A stretch of DNA of 64,000 nt from Drechslerella dactyloides (GCA_020064725.1 JAGTWJ010000002.1:1798001-1862000), one strand, 5' to 3'. Positions 24,637-36,578 are shown, counted from the stretch's first letter. Notes: generated by a model from the sequence alone, not told the origin. Translations and numbers: made by a program.

Positions 24637-26531
24637 ACGTCAATGATAAGTGGCTGGCACAGACAAGCAAGCGGCACAGCTCCCCACCCTACTCTAATAA
24701 AAAATCCAGTTATGTTACTACTATTAAATGGTTTTCTACTTTGGGGGTGGGAAATTATTTACTCAGATTTTGAAGATGTTTGTTGGTAGGTTTGAATATT
24801 ATGTCTGGTCTTGCTATAGTTGCTATAGTGGCATATATATATAAGTGATGCTATCTTTTGGCTGGGGGGTACGCTGGTATTTTGGAGGGGCTAGCTACCT
24901 AATTATTTTGTCTATAGTGTCACCATCCAAGATTCTGTTAGTCTAGTGTATAGTCAGTGTGTCCCTATGCTGTATATGCTGTCTTTTTAGCTGCCAGCAC
25001 TTACTTAGCAGCTTATTTGTAGAGCAAAGTATTGCATTCTCCATATATATAAATACTATTTGGTATATTATTGTTTGTGCCCCTTTAAATAGCTAGTCTA
25101 TAGCTACTAACAACAATATAAAAAAACTATTCTAGTATTAGATAATCTAGTTTTTAATTAGACCTACTTATAAACTAGCCTCTAATAGATTTAATAACAT
25201 TTTTATAATCTAGACAACTATTATATTTATAATATCTAGATATAAATTTATTAAAATGGTTATTAATAATTATATATTTAGCTTTAATAGAATTCTATCA
25301 AAATTATAAAACACAATACCAGTTTTAGTAAAGCTGCTGCATATATTTTTAAATATTATTATAATAGTAAATATTTTATAAAATTTAAAAAGGAATTTTA
25401 GCTTAAAAATATAATTAATATATACATATATTAAAATCTCCACCTTATAACTATATACTTATTTCAATAACCTAAAGTAGCCAATATCTAATAACTAAAA
25501 GATATATAAAAAGTATAATAACATATAAATAATAATAATCTTTTATTTTTAGTAGTATAATTTAAAAACTACTAAGTAGTAGCTTTTATAGCTATCTAAA
25601 ACTAATAGTTAATAGTCTAAAAAGTAGTATTATACTATAAATTTATTAAAATATTTTAGTTATTCAAAAACTAGTTTATTTATTATCTAGCTATTGTTAG
25701 AAAATATGACTACCTAATTTTTTAGTAAATTAATTTCTATATACTAGTTTATTAAATAATATTTTCTAGCAAAGATAATAAATAGTAGTATTATATATCT
25801 TTTTACATCTATTCCCTAGATAACTATTACCTATTTATAGCTCCTAGGCTGTGCAAGCTTTACTTTATCATATATTTTAACACTTATTATTATAATGGTT
25901 ATAAATATTATGCCTATTACAAAACCAATCTTATTAAAATTATAGATATCATTATCTATAATATTATATTTGGCCTTTACTATCTTTATTAGTTAAAATT
26001 ATTTGCTTATAAATACCAGATCTTTATATTTTATTTACTAATAATTATATTTCTTAGAGAAATATATTTATAGCTTTAGGCAATATTTAATAAAGTTGTC
26101 AACCCATTTTTTACTAATATATCAAGTACTATTACTATTATACATTAATAGTAGCTAGTTGACTATATCCTCTATATTAAATAACCTAGAATAAAAAGAC
26201 TATATAAATAACTTAAATATATATTGAATAATAATATCTTCTTTTAGTTATATAAGATTCTGTGATTTTAGGGTACTTTCACTGTATAAAGGGTAGCTAT
26301 TGTAACAATATACTAAGATTCTATATAAGATATTGTATAGTTTAGTAGCTATCTAAATACTTAAAGTTTTATTTTTTTTTAATACTTTAATAACTAAAAT
26401 AATACAGGATTCAGCTGTAGTAGCAGCTATTATTATGGTTATAATGGTGTATGATGTTAAAGGTAGCTTGTCAGAGGTGCCTTGAGAGGTGTGCCAGTCA
26501 CTTGTCTGTGCCGGCCGCTTATCATTGACGT
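24637..26531 (-). mobile_element. pogo-like transposon, complete
   Basis: A 1,895-bp element with TIRs beginning acgtcaatgataagtggct, right end reverse complement acgtcaatgataagcggcc, and TA on both sides (24635-24636, 26532-26533). The - strand transposase relic has its 3' end near 24,800 and its N-terminus near 26,430. Parts near 24,740-25,080 are less AT-biased than the other copies. The TIR word is ggcaca, unlike the others. Confidence 0.9.
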
Positions 26532-26533
26532 TA

Positions 26534-27765
26534 TATAATTTATATAATCAAAACAGGAAACTTATTATTATAACTTCTAATCAATATTTTAAATATTATT
26601 TTGAATAGTTATAACTAAATAAACCAAACTAAGTAAAAAAACAAACAAAGCACCATCTATTATAACCAAAAAAAAAGATAATAAAAACAGAGAAGATAGT
26701 AAAAACAATCCATTAGCCAGGGAAGAAGGCACATAGATAACCAGTAGATTAACCCAAAATAATCTACCTAAGAAAACAAACAAACCACCAACAACAAAAA
26801 CACCCTATATATAGATAGGGACCAGATTAGCAATCATCTCAACAGCCCAGATAACCAGATTCTTAATAAGCTTAGAAATCTAAAACATATAGCTATTAAC
26901 CAAATTATTACCTATAGAATATATCTAAATTAATAGATTATAAAATAGATTAAGAAATATAAGCTAAACTACTTATTATTAAAATTATAATTACCTATAC
27001 CTCCAGCAATATAATCCAAATATACACTCTAAGAAGTTTACAAATACATATAATAAACACAAAAAAGGTTTAATTAATTAATATAATAATTATAAAATAT
27101 AGTAGTAATATAAATTCCCAGATTAATATACATCCAAACCACAAACTCACCTCACCTTCAAACATCAGCAATTACTATCACTAATTCTATATTAGTAAAC
27201 CTAATATATAGTTAAAAAATACCAATAACAAGAAACACCATATACATAGTAAGATATAGACAAAGAGAAACAAACATAATAACAAATAATAGAACAAAAG
27301 ATAAGGCACACAAAAGAAAAAAATTAAATATACAAAATAAAATATAAATAAAAATTTATACCAGAAATTAAAACAAATTATAATACAAAACAATATATAG
27401 AAAATAGAAATATATATAATAAAAAAAAAAAAAAAAAGAAAAAAACATATACACATCCTTTTATAAATTAAATTATCTTTTAATTTTTTTATCTTGTTAT
27501 CTATAAAATAAATTATTTTATAGTTTAACTTATTTTATAAGCTTATTTTATAATTTAAATACTCAACATAACTCAAGATAAATATTCTAATACAACAAAA
27601 CTAGAAAATAAAAAAAATATATAAATCTTAAATAAATTATTATACTATACTATATATAAACTATCAAATAAAGTAAATATACATCTAAAAAGAGCTTATA
27701 AACTATAAAGTATATTAATTTTAACTATATATTTAAAAATGTATTCTTAAACAACTTAGCCTAGC
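26534..27765. other. AT-rich DNA, purine-skewed, no gene recognised
   Basis: About 1.2 kb with A-rich sequence on the + strand and little TG, so long reverse-strand frames such as 27187-27456 appear but encode only low-complexity Phe/Leu/Tyr/Ile. A short palindromic stretch, ccctatatatagataggg, is at about 26801-26818. No domain or repeat boundary was found; this may be a retroelement remnant. Confidence 0.4.
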
Positions 27766-28335
27766 TTAGTAGTTGTTAAAGCAGTTTATATAATAGTTGT
27801 AAAACAGCTACTAAAGTAGCTTATATAATAACCACAAAACAACTAACAAAATAGTTTACAAAGTAGTTTACATAGCAGCTGTAAAGTAGTTAGTGAAGTA
27901 GCTTACAAAGCAGCTAACATAGTAGCTTATAAAACAGCTAATATAGTAATTTATAAAATAACTAGTATAGTAGTTTGTAAAGCAGCTAATATAGCAACTT
28001 GTAAAGCAACCTATATAGTAACTATAAAGTAGCTAGTATAACAATTTATAAAGTAGCTAATATAATAGCTTATAAAATAACTAATATAGTAGTTTGTAAA
28101 GTAGTAAATAAAATAATTAACATAATAACTATTAAAGCAGTATATAAAACAACTAGTATAATAATAAATAAAGTAACTAAGATAATAGTAGATAAAAATA
28201 AATAGTAGAATAATAAGTATCTAATTCTTAAAAATATCTAGTAAAATAATTAAAGTAATAGTTTATAGAATAAACTAATATAGTAATAATAAATAATTAA
28301 TAAAACAACTAATAAAGTAGTTCTTGGTTTAATAA
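27766..28335. repeat. degenerate ~24-bp minisatellite
   Basis: Units like aaagcagctaatatagtag plus cttat, themselves two related 12-bp halves (aaagcagctaat / atagtagcttgt), repeat for about 550 bp, roughly twenty times with substitutions. Where the + frame is open it gives an octapeptide repeat of the KAANIVAY type, but stops interrupt it. No flanking gene is recognisable. Confidence 0.8.
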
Positions 28336-29599
28336 CTAGAACAACTAACCAAACAGCCTATAAACTATTTAAATTAAAATAATAAGTAGAATACCTTATA
28401 AAATAGTCTACAATAAGAACTATAATAAAATCACTATAATAATATAGTTAACAATCTATATTAATTAACTATTTTATAATCTGTTCTAAATTAAATTAGA
28501 ATATTAGATTATATAGTAATTTAGGTTATAATTAATAAATAGTTTAATATATAATAGTCTACAAACTACAAAATGTTCTGCCACAACTAGTAGTTAAGTA
28601 TTCTAAGTGGCTATATAGTCATATAATCTATAGACTGTTGTTTAATGTTTTATGGTACTCTGCTATGTAATCTATAAATCATCATTACAATATATACTAC
28701 TATATGTATAAGATCTCGACCTACATATCACAACAGTTATATTTTACACACTGGCAGCAGGTTGGCAGCTGCCGATGCCGTGCTTGGTCGCTATGTTGTA
28801 CACAGCATGACACCCAGGTTTTTCAGGCCTTGGAGGGCAGGGAGATAACCCATTTTTTTGCTGATGTATAGCTAGTTAGAATACTAAGCCTAGCTTATCA
28901 TATGTAGTTTGTTACTAAATGTATAGGATGGAGATTCCTCTCCATCATCACCAACCTCAACCATCAGAATCCAACCCCATAGACTCTAGTCTAGGTTTTT
29001 TTCCAGTACCAGGCAGGTTTTATCTAGACTAGTTTTAAAGCCTAGGAGGCTACTTCATGAGATATTAGCAGATCATTGTCTGGGATTCAAGTTGGCTTTC
29101 ACCCAACTGCTTCCATCAGACTCATATTCGGGGGTATTGGCGAAGCATTTGGTCGATACTATAGCTTGTCTAAATAAGTACTTAAGTACTTAAGTACTTA
29201 CTCAAGTGTCTGGGTGTTCTTTGATCTTGATAGTATAGTTTCTTGGCAATTAGTCAAACTGGAACCTCGATTGGTTTGGCTAAGCATTGTTCCGATCAAC
29301 GGCTGACTAATATCTGCACGTTCTTGGCGGGTTGTCCCTGGAATTATTGTAGCTCAACGGTTTACTAGATTAGGACTAGCTACGTGAATTAGATCAACGA
29401 CGCAGGGGAAAAAGAGCAAGGAAAATTAACCTGTAAACCACCACTTTTCTCTCAGACATCCGAGCTCAACACTCTGACTTTCGACACAAATCGACCGAAT
29501 CCGAGCAGACAATCTCACAGGTGCGGAGCCCTCGATGTTCCGGATTATATGCTTGGATTAACACCGCGGCCTACCAGAGTCCCTCGTCGAATCATCACA
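28336..29599. other. transition from AT-rich to GC-balanced DNA; VDAC upstream region
   Basis: AT-rich sequence persists to about 28,700 and then gives way over a few hundred bases to balanced composition. No gene was recognised. A palindromic aagtacttaagtacttaag repeat lies at about 29176-29206. The last ~200 bp should be the 5' UTR and promoter of the VDAC gene. Confidence 0.55.
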
Positions 29600-30961
29600 A
29601 TGGCCCCTCCAGCATTCTCTGATATTGCCAAACCAAGTTTGGATGTAAGTACCTGCATCTACCACTCACGTAACTTACCCGGCATGGGCCTCGACAGCAT
29701 CTTGATGAGGAATTCAATTATCCTTCAACCGGAAGTCTGGTCGCTAACTGACGGGGTGTAGCTCCTAAATAAAGACTTTTATCACACTTCTGCTGGTACA
29801 ACATCCGAGGCACCTTGTATGTCTATTGTGCAAGCCACAGTAAAATACTGATTGTATCTCCAACTACGATGTAGCAACTCTCGAGGTCAAGTCAAAAGCG
29901 CCCAATGGCGTTGCTTTTACCGTCAAGGGAAAGAGTGACCACAAGACAGGGGCTATCAATGGACAGGTGCGTATCCTAGATATATGTTTTTCTGGGTGGT
30001 GCTAACCAACGAACAGATAGAAGCCAAATATACCGATAAGCCAACTGGTAAGATTGACCGGCTGCTTTGGATATATGAGGTTCCAAACTAGTTGGACACA
30101 CTCTATAGCGATATTCTTGTGGAATTGAGGCGTCTAAACCATTTCCTCGGGATCCACAGGTCTCACCCTCACACAAGCTTGGACTACTTTCAATGCTTTG
30201 GACACTAAAGTGGAACTCGATAATACCATCGCAAATGGGTTGAAGGCCGAGGTCTTGACTCAGTTTCTACCTGCAAACAAGAACACCGGTGCCAAGCTGA
30301 ACCTTCATTTCCGCCAACCTAACTTCCACGGCCGAGCTTTCTTTGATCTGTTGAAGGGACCCACTTTCAACGGAGACCTCACTGTTGGACACGAAGGCTT
30401 CTTGGTTGGCGCTGAAGTCGGATATGATGTCACAAGTGCCAAGATCACACGATATTCAGCTGGTCTTGGGTACTCTGTTTCCGAATACACAGCTGCTATA
30501 ACTGCTAGCAACAACTTGAGCGTGTTCTCAGCGAGCTACTATCACAAAGTCAATTCTCAGGTCGAAGCCGGCGCGAAAGCTACGTGGGATGCAAAAGGAA
30601 CGTCTGCGGTGGGCCTAGAAGTTGGAAGCAAGTACAAGCTTGACTCTCTTGCTTTTGTTAAGGTACAGGCACCCCAAGCTACAGTGTGAGGAAGTCATGG
30701 TTCCAGCTAACGCTCTTTCGTTTGGCGTCTCAGGCAAAGATCAACAATACTGGCATTGCAGCGCTGGCGTATAACCAAGTCCTTAGACCTGGAGTAACCA
30801 TCGGTCTCGGTGTCTCTATCGATACGCAACGACTCAACGAATCCGCACACAAAGTGAGTGAAGGAGAATTTCGAGCTCCCGATTCCACCCCGTTTTACCA
30901 AATTTGGCTGACCATCAAACCCCATTCGTAGTTCGGCGCATCCTTCACACTTGAAGGGTGA
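29600..30961 (+). CDS. mitochondrial outer-membrane porin (VDAC)
   Basis: This is a voltage-dependent anion channel, the beta-barrel pore for metabolites and ATP in the mitochondrial outer membrane. Seven exons fit: 29600-29644, 29762-29795, 29875-29966, 30017-30047, 30160-30662, 30734-30853 and 30932-30961. They give 284 residues, the normal family length. The protein begins MAPPAFSDIAKPSLDLLNKD, contains the conserved LEVKSKAPNGV and GLTLTQAW segments, and ends in the eukaryotic porin signature region (YNQVLRPGVTIGLGVSIDTQ) and SFTLEG. All splice sites are GT..AG and keep frame. It is the first gene after the repeat block. The downstream neighbour is convergent. Confidence 0.95.
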
Positions 30962-31454
30962 ATTCGCAACTGCGTCGTTTTGATATTCCGTGCAAGATGC
31001 CAACTCGTGCATTTTATGTAGACCATACGAACTCCTTTCACACGAAAAATTGTGTATTTATGTGTGGCTTTTAACAACGAAGACTTCGATAGAGGAAGAA
31101 TTAAATTTTCATAGAACCCTCATTGTAGGCCCAGCCTATATGCACTCAGCTGCTTTACCCTAATGCACCGACCTTCCCCTCCTCTATCCTAGCTGCCAAA
31201 ATATGAGAATGGGGTCACGGGTTCCTTCAGCTTGACATGTTCGTCAGTTGGCAGAATATATCTTCCTAGACTCAAAAATGACGACCTCATGCTGGACGGC
31301 GGTATCTACGGATATATGTAATTTAACAGGTGGCACAAACTGAATTCATCACCATACGAGGTCCAATGAACAGATGCCGGAGCCACACAGCCGTCTGACC
31401 AGCCTGGTTCTGACAGAGTGCTTCAAATCTCCAGTTAATTCTGAAGACGAAGGC
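30962..31454. other. convergent intergenic region
   Basis: About 490 bp between the 3' ends of the VDAC and J-protein genes. It should hold both 3' UTRs; no other feature was seen. Confidence 0.5.
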
Positions 31455-32378
31455 CTAGCTCTCAAAAGAGACAGCCCAACCCCCTAACATACCGGCTAGC
31501 ATGAGACAACTACCAACTGCAATGGCGCGGAAACAGAAATCGGCTAAACTTGAGGAGTCATTGTCCGCATGCACATGATCTCGAGCGGAGCTCTTTCTCA
31601 GCCTTTGTTGATATGCATAATGTTGCTTGTACTTCTCATGCCAGTTGAAATGGGGGGCCGTCTCTGAAGGTGACGTTCGGCCTTTGTTATTGTGGACACC
31701 CGGCCTCAGTCGGTCTCGGTAGTAGGATGGAGGTGGTCCTTGTGGTGTTACACGCCTTCTTGACAGCCCTGATGCCGCACGTCCACCAACGGGCCCGCCT
31801 CCGCCTTGGTTGCTCGTTGACGTGGCATTCTGTTGATAACCTCGCAGCGTGCTATCATACGAGGCTTTCGAGATAGGGTTCGATAGTATACCATATGCTT
31901 GCGAGATGTTGACGAACCGATCATTCGCAGAAGGGTCGCCCTGGTTACGGTCTGGGTGATGCATCTTGGAAAGTTCATAGAATTTTCTGGATATCGATGC
32001 GTAAATTAGTCGATGACGACAACGCGGTCACGCACACAGAACAAAGTGTGTTCTTTACCTTTTGATCTCGGACTGGGAAGCATGACGGGATAGACCGAGA
32101 ACGTCATAAAGACTTTTCTCTTGTCCGATGGCTGTTCCGCTCCCGCGCCCCTCGCATCGGGCCGTAAAGTGTATGCGCCGACAGCAGACCGAAGGACTGT
32201 AGTGCTGGTAAAGGAAGGTTGGACGCAGGAGCGTTTTTGCACCTGGGCATTGCGGGCGTATGGGCAAGGCTCGAGGATGGCATCGACACGTGCGAAGTCG
32301 TACAGCGGCAGAAGAAGATGGTGGATGCATACTCCTAGAGAGGGAACCGGAGGCGCTGTGATAGTTAGCCGGTGTCAT
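31455..32378 (-). CDS. J-domain (DnaJ) protein with C-terminal membrane anchor
   Basis: Two exons (32378-32059, 31986-31455) give about 283 residues. An N-terminal basic, Ser/Arg-rich stretch resembles a mitochondrial targeting sequence. The J domain follows (YDVLGLSRHASQSEIKRKFY) with the HPD motif in MHHPDRN, which stimulates Hsp70 ATPase, and then AYGILSNPISKASYD. A Gly/Arg-rich linker leads to a single C-terminal membrane segment (AIAVGSCLMLAGMLGGWAV). The architecture recalls mitochondrial inner-membrane J-proteins such as yeast Jid1, but orthology is not shown. I chose the ATG at 32378; codons further upstream in frame are not ATG. It is divergent with the SERF-like gene, 231 bp apart. 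Confidence 0.85.
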
Positions 32379-32609
32379 GGACGCAGCAATTGCCAAGCCC
32401 GCTTACCTAAGCAGGCGTGCTTTGTCAATGGCAGTCATTGATGCGATGCATCGCTTGAAAATCCACACGAGATACGAACGGGCAAATAACATACTTGGGC
32501 TGCTTGGTCTTGCAATCGCCAGATTACCGAAGTACTTCCACTGCGTAAGCGGTTATTTCCTTATCGAACAATAAAAAGCGGCTTGCTGTCTCCTCTTCCG
32601 ATTCACAAT

Positions 32610-33076
32610 ATGACTCGAGGAAATCAAAGGGAGAAGGCTCGAGAGAAAAATTTGAAGGCAAAGTCTGCGGAGGTGAGATATCATGACAGCTGACAGCCAT
32701 ACCTTCTCACGAGTGTGATTTCTATCCTAACCGGTCTTCAATCCGCCTGCAGAAAAAGAAAACCAATGTAAGCGATCATCCGCCACCGTTCAACCTCAAC
32801 CCGGGAACTTGACAACCCGGCCCCCTTTGCCAACGGCTTGCGATAGCGTCGACGAGACTGAACATCAACGCAGGTATCCGGGTCCGAGTTTCAACGCCAG
32901 AAGGAAGCTACTGCCGAAATCATGCGCCAGAAACAGGCCAAAGGTTGGCGTGCCTCTGTTGCTGTTATTGTTACTCGGAAGCTAATTACATCCGTCCCCG
33001 AATAGCTGCCGCTGCAAAAGAGTCAAAAGCCGATGATGGAGGAGAAGGTGGGAGTTCTTCTAACAATCAGAAATAG
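32610..33076 (+). CDS. small SERF/4F5-family protein
   Basis: Four short exons (32610-32672, 32753-32767, 32874-32943, 33006-33076) encode about 72 residues. The N-terminus MTRGNQREKAREKNLKAKS is the conserved start of the small EDRK-rich factor family (MxRGNQRexAR), followed by SEFQRQKEATAEIMRQKQ. SERF proteins are highly charged and disordered and are known to modify amyloid aggregation and bind nucleic acid; the role here is inferred by family. One exon is only 15 nt. The coding region was pieced together from splice sites, all GT..AG. It converges on the membrane-protein gene, 104 bp between stops. Confidence 0.85.
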
Positions 33077-33180
33077 CAACCGTGTTCCACGAATCGACCA
33101 GTATTATGTGCGGGCGAGCCGACCCATCGAGAGCGATACTCTTCGGGATGCAACTCGGATAAAACCAAATACCCCATCCA

Positions 33181-34409
33181 TCAAGTTCTCGCCGTGGCAA
33201 TCGTGTCCATGAGATTAGAAGTAAACTTGAACGCCTCCTCATTAATAGAACTAAGATCCATACGTTCCATCAACTGGTTTCTTGTATCTTCCGTCTCATC
33301 CGCAATGGACTGCCTGCTGCTTGCCTCGCCCCTCCAGAAATCTAGCACGTTCAACAAGGTAGGCGCACTCCTAATAGACGCGCTTTTGATAAATAAACCC
33401 GTTCGTACGTGCGCCAGTCCTATATCCAAGGACTTGCTGATTGCCTCCATCCTTTCTAAATCAGAGGTGCTCCCGAAACCATATCTGCCAGTACCGTTCA
33501 GGTAGATTGCCACGCCGAAAACGAGATGAAGGGTGGCGATTCCCAATCCGCGATACGTAAGCAGTCGCCAATGAAACCAGTTGACGTCCCCTGCCGTCAA
33601 GGCTTGAGTGTTTTGTAACACATCGAAATTATAAAGCAGAACGAACTCGCCCATGGCCAACCCCAGCCCAGCGATTGTAGCATGAATCCGGAGATGCTTG
33701 GCACTTCTTGACAAAAGTGATGAGGTGACTAATCCCAGGGTTGCGATGTTCGTTATATGGGGAATGGCGATTTTCGGAATACTGTAGTATAGATAACTGG
33801 TAGAGTCCGACAGCATGCACCAAGAGCATTGAATCACAGTCTCGGGGCCATAAGCTGCGTAGAGCAGTCGACCTTCTCTCGTTCTCAGAGCATGGAGCAG
33901 CCTCAGATCTTCTGTTGACAACTCTTGTTGCCTAAGACTTTCTAATCTTCGCGTGAGAACATCGTTTGACGTTAGGAGGAGACGTGCCCCGGTCCTTTTG
34001 ATGATATTCTCGTCTTGAAAGTATGGCAAAGATGAGGCCAGTGCTAGCACGGCCGCGAATGCGAGAATGTTGAGGCCAAGCTTCGTGATGCGATCGAGGT
34101 CCCTCGTAGGCGAGTTCCCTGTCCTGGCCGTCCTGACGAGACTGATAATCTTGGGCAAGACCAAGGGACCGAAGAGAAAGACTAGAGTCTGGATTCTAGT
34201 TTGCGGACAATGCTACGGCGTCAGCCAAACAAGCCTTGCGAAGGAAGGAAGGCCGCGGTGAGGGCAGGTAAGAATATGATGCTTACGTCGACCAGGATAT
34301 CGTCATGGTCCCTGCAATCGGCGGTGCCTTCGGTCGGTGTGGGGATACTCCTCGAGAGTGTGTCTGGTTGGGCAAATTGGGTGCGAGTGTTGAGTTCACA
34401 TGCCGTCAT
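33181..34409 (-). CDS. conserved-looking multi-pass membrane protein of unknown function
   Basis: Two exons (34409-34287, 34188-33181) give about 376 residues. After a hydrophilic N-terminus (MTACELNTRTQFAQPDTLSR) there are about five hydrophobic segments: TLVFLFGPLVLPKIISLV, LGLNILAFAAVLALASSL, ITNIATLGLVTSSLL, HATIAGLGLAMGEFVLLY and GIATLHLVFGVAIYL. A soluble helical C-terminus follows. The segment YAAYGPETVIQCSWC precedes the third hydrophobic stretch. I do not recognise a family or catalytic motif. It is divergent with the cytidylyltransferase gene, with ATGs 246 bp apart, so the two may share regulatory DNA. Confidence 0.75.
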
Positions 34410-34655
34410 TGTTATCCCTCTTATTACTAAAGAGGGACCGAAAAACCTCGCATCCCGATTTGGCGTGCGGATATTCGCTCGAACACTGTCGTTCATTGTG
34501 TCCCACCAACCAACTTAAAAGTCCTCTTCGGCAGCTTTGGTCTCCGAGACCGTTGCTGGGTATCCATCTGTATTTTTTTAGACATACGGAGCTGTCCGCA
34601 GACTGGAGCGGCGAACACCCTACGGTCGACACCAGACGACAAACCCCTCGATGCC

Positions 34656-36063
34656 ATGGCGGATCTAGCTCAGCTCAATGGCTCCATGAAGAGACAGGGG
34701 CCCGACAGACGGGATAACACTGGTGAACCCGATGCGAAGAAGTTCAAAGAAGACACCTCGAACGAATCCGACAACTTGGACGGTGATGCGAAACCACGTT
34801 GTCGGTCCCCGGGAACCACTGCCCCGCTAGATGTCCATGTACTTGTTCCCAAAGGCTACAGCATGAATCCACCTCCTACTGACCGAGCGGTCCGGGTCTA
34901 CGCTGATGGTGTCTTCGACCTCTTCCATCTTGGGTAATTTCCATTTAACACATGCGTTCGTCTCTGTCGAGGTTTCGGAGCGCCTCACGCAGTGTTAGAA
35001 TAACTACTTACTGGTTCATTTCGACGTTCTAGTCACATGCGCCAGCTCGAACAAGCCAAAAAAGCATTCCCGAATACTTACCTTCTTGTCGGGATCCCGA
35101 ACGATATCGAGACGCACAAAAGGAAAGGACTTACCGTCCTCACAGATAAAGAAAGAGCCGAGACTCTGCGCCATTGCAAATGGGTCGACGAAGTCATTGA
35201 GGATGCTCCTTGGATAGTAACACCTGGTTTCCTCGATAAAAATGCGATCGATTACGTGGCGCACGATGACGAACCCTATGCTGGTACGGATACAGATGAC
35301 ATTTACAAACCATGCAAGGAAGCCGGCAAGTTTCTGGTGACACAACGCACTGAAGGCATCTCGACTACCTACATCATCACCAAGTAAGCTTCGCCTGTTG
35401 GGGGTGTCGGTTCGGGGAACAAAGCTTACCGACTTATCCGCGAGCTTTAGGATCGTTCGAGATTACGAAAAATTCATCACACGCCAACTGAGACGGGGCA
35501 CACCGAGGCAGGATTTGAATGTATCATGGCTGAAGAAGAATGAACTCGATATCAAACGGCATGCAGTCGAACTCCGTGATTCCATCAAGACAAATTGGAC
35601 TACAACCGGGAAAGAATTGCGGGGTGAGCTTGGGAAATTCTGGTCGCCTCAACCCCAGAATCTTCCGACCATCTCCATTCCGGAAAATCCAGTTAGCTCA
35701 GCGTTCGCGCATATCGACATCGGGCGCTCTGCATCGCCAAATACGGACTTCGCGACTGGCTACTCGCTTGGACTCATAGGGGGTAAGCTTTCATAGCACC
35801 GCTATATTCTGCTTCGTCTTACATCACACCCTTTTTTACTCGTAATATTTTTTATCAACATAGACTAACAATTCACAGGTGTTCGATCTTGGGTATCTCC
35901 ACCAGTTTCCCGATATCCGAGGCTTCACCACTAACATTTCGTTCAACAGATGCAAGCACGGACAAATAGTAATCGAGGCTCCAAGGCGCCGTCGCCTGAT
36001 GACTCTGATCCGAGCGACGAGGAGGAGATGGTTCAAAAATCGACCCATTCCAAAATCGCTTGA
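34656..36063 (+). CDS. PCT1: choline-phosphate cytidylyltransferase
   Basis: CTP:phosphocholine cytidylyltransferase makes CDP-choline, the rate-limiting step of the Kennedy pathway to phosphatidylcholine, at nuclear/ER membranes. Five exons (34656-34933, 35033-35383, 35451-35782, 35879-35892, 35950-36063) give about 362 residues. Visible motifs are the nucleotidyltransferase HxGH box split by intron 1 (VFDLFHLGHMRQ), CKWVDEVIEDAPW, HDDEPYAG, and the signature RTEGISTTYIITK. An amphipathic, charged region follows (LKKNELDIKRHAVELRDSI). The N-terminus carries a basic KRQGPDRR..DAKKFK stretch. Exon 4 is 14 nt; skipping it would end the protein in another frame. The acidic Ser-rich C-terminus (SPDDSDPSDEEE) looks like a phosphorylation region. 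Confidence 0.93.
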
Positions 36064-36578
36064 AGTTGCAAACCTCATCTGGGAGTCTCGGGGACGCTGA
36101 CCCTCTATGGCTGCCGTGGAATGTTATCTTGATACAGCGCGCCACGCTAACTCTTTCACTCTTTTGATTCAGAGTAATCGCCTTGTTTTCTTCACCTTCG
36201 TATAGTGTCATTCATTGGAGTTTTCCTTCGCCTGCGATTGTTTTCGTTCCGAACATATTGTTATTAGGGTGATGTTTTTTCAACCTTTCAATTCAGACAT
36301 AGAGATGTAGGATAGAGGCCTTGGCGTCTTCAGATAATAAGTTTTGCCATCGTTCGTTCAGATCTTTGAGCCAGTGGCAGGGCTCGTTTCGCTTGGAGCT
36401 AAGGCAAAGAGTTTGACCTGTGATTACATAAGCTTTCTTTTTTTTTTTTTCCCATAATGGCGCTCCTAAGAAACTGCCAAGAGTCCCCATCTTCGAAAAA
36501 TCTCAGAGACAAAAAAGCTCCACAACCGTACGACTGCGATTGCGAACGCGCACAACCGCCACCACTACTACCATCATC
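36064..36578. other. intergenic region
   Basis: About 515 bp containing the cytidylyltransferase 3' UTR and the promoter of the RRM gene. A T-rich tract at about 36437-36451 is the only notable element. Confidence 0.5.

Noticed and set aside
26589..26783. 64-codon reverse-strand frame with a hydrophobic product
   Set aside because: Arises from purine-skewed AT-rich DNA; no similarity recognised and no conserved start.
27187..27456. 89-codon reverse-strand frame
   Set aside because: Low-complexity Phe/Leu/Tyr/Ile from an A-rich strand; no start context, domain or neighbour support.
1..28700. Idea that the AT-rich block is a centromere or a Starship giant element
   Set aside because: No tyrosine-recombinase captain or cargo genes are visible, and centromere identity cannot be read from sequence; it is fully describable as nested transposons.
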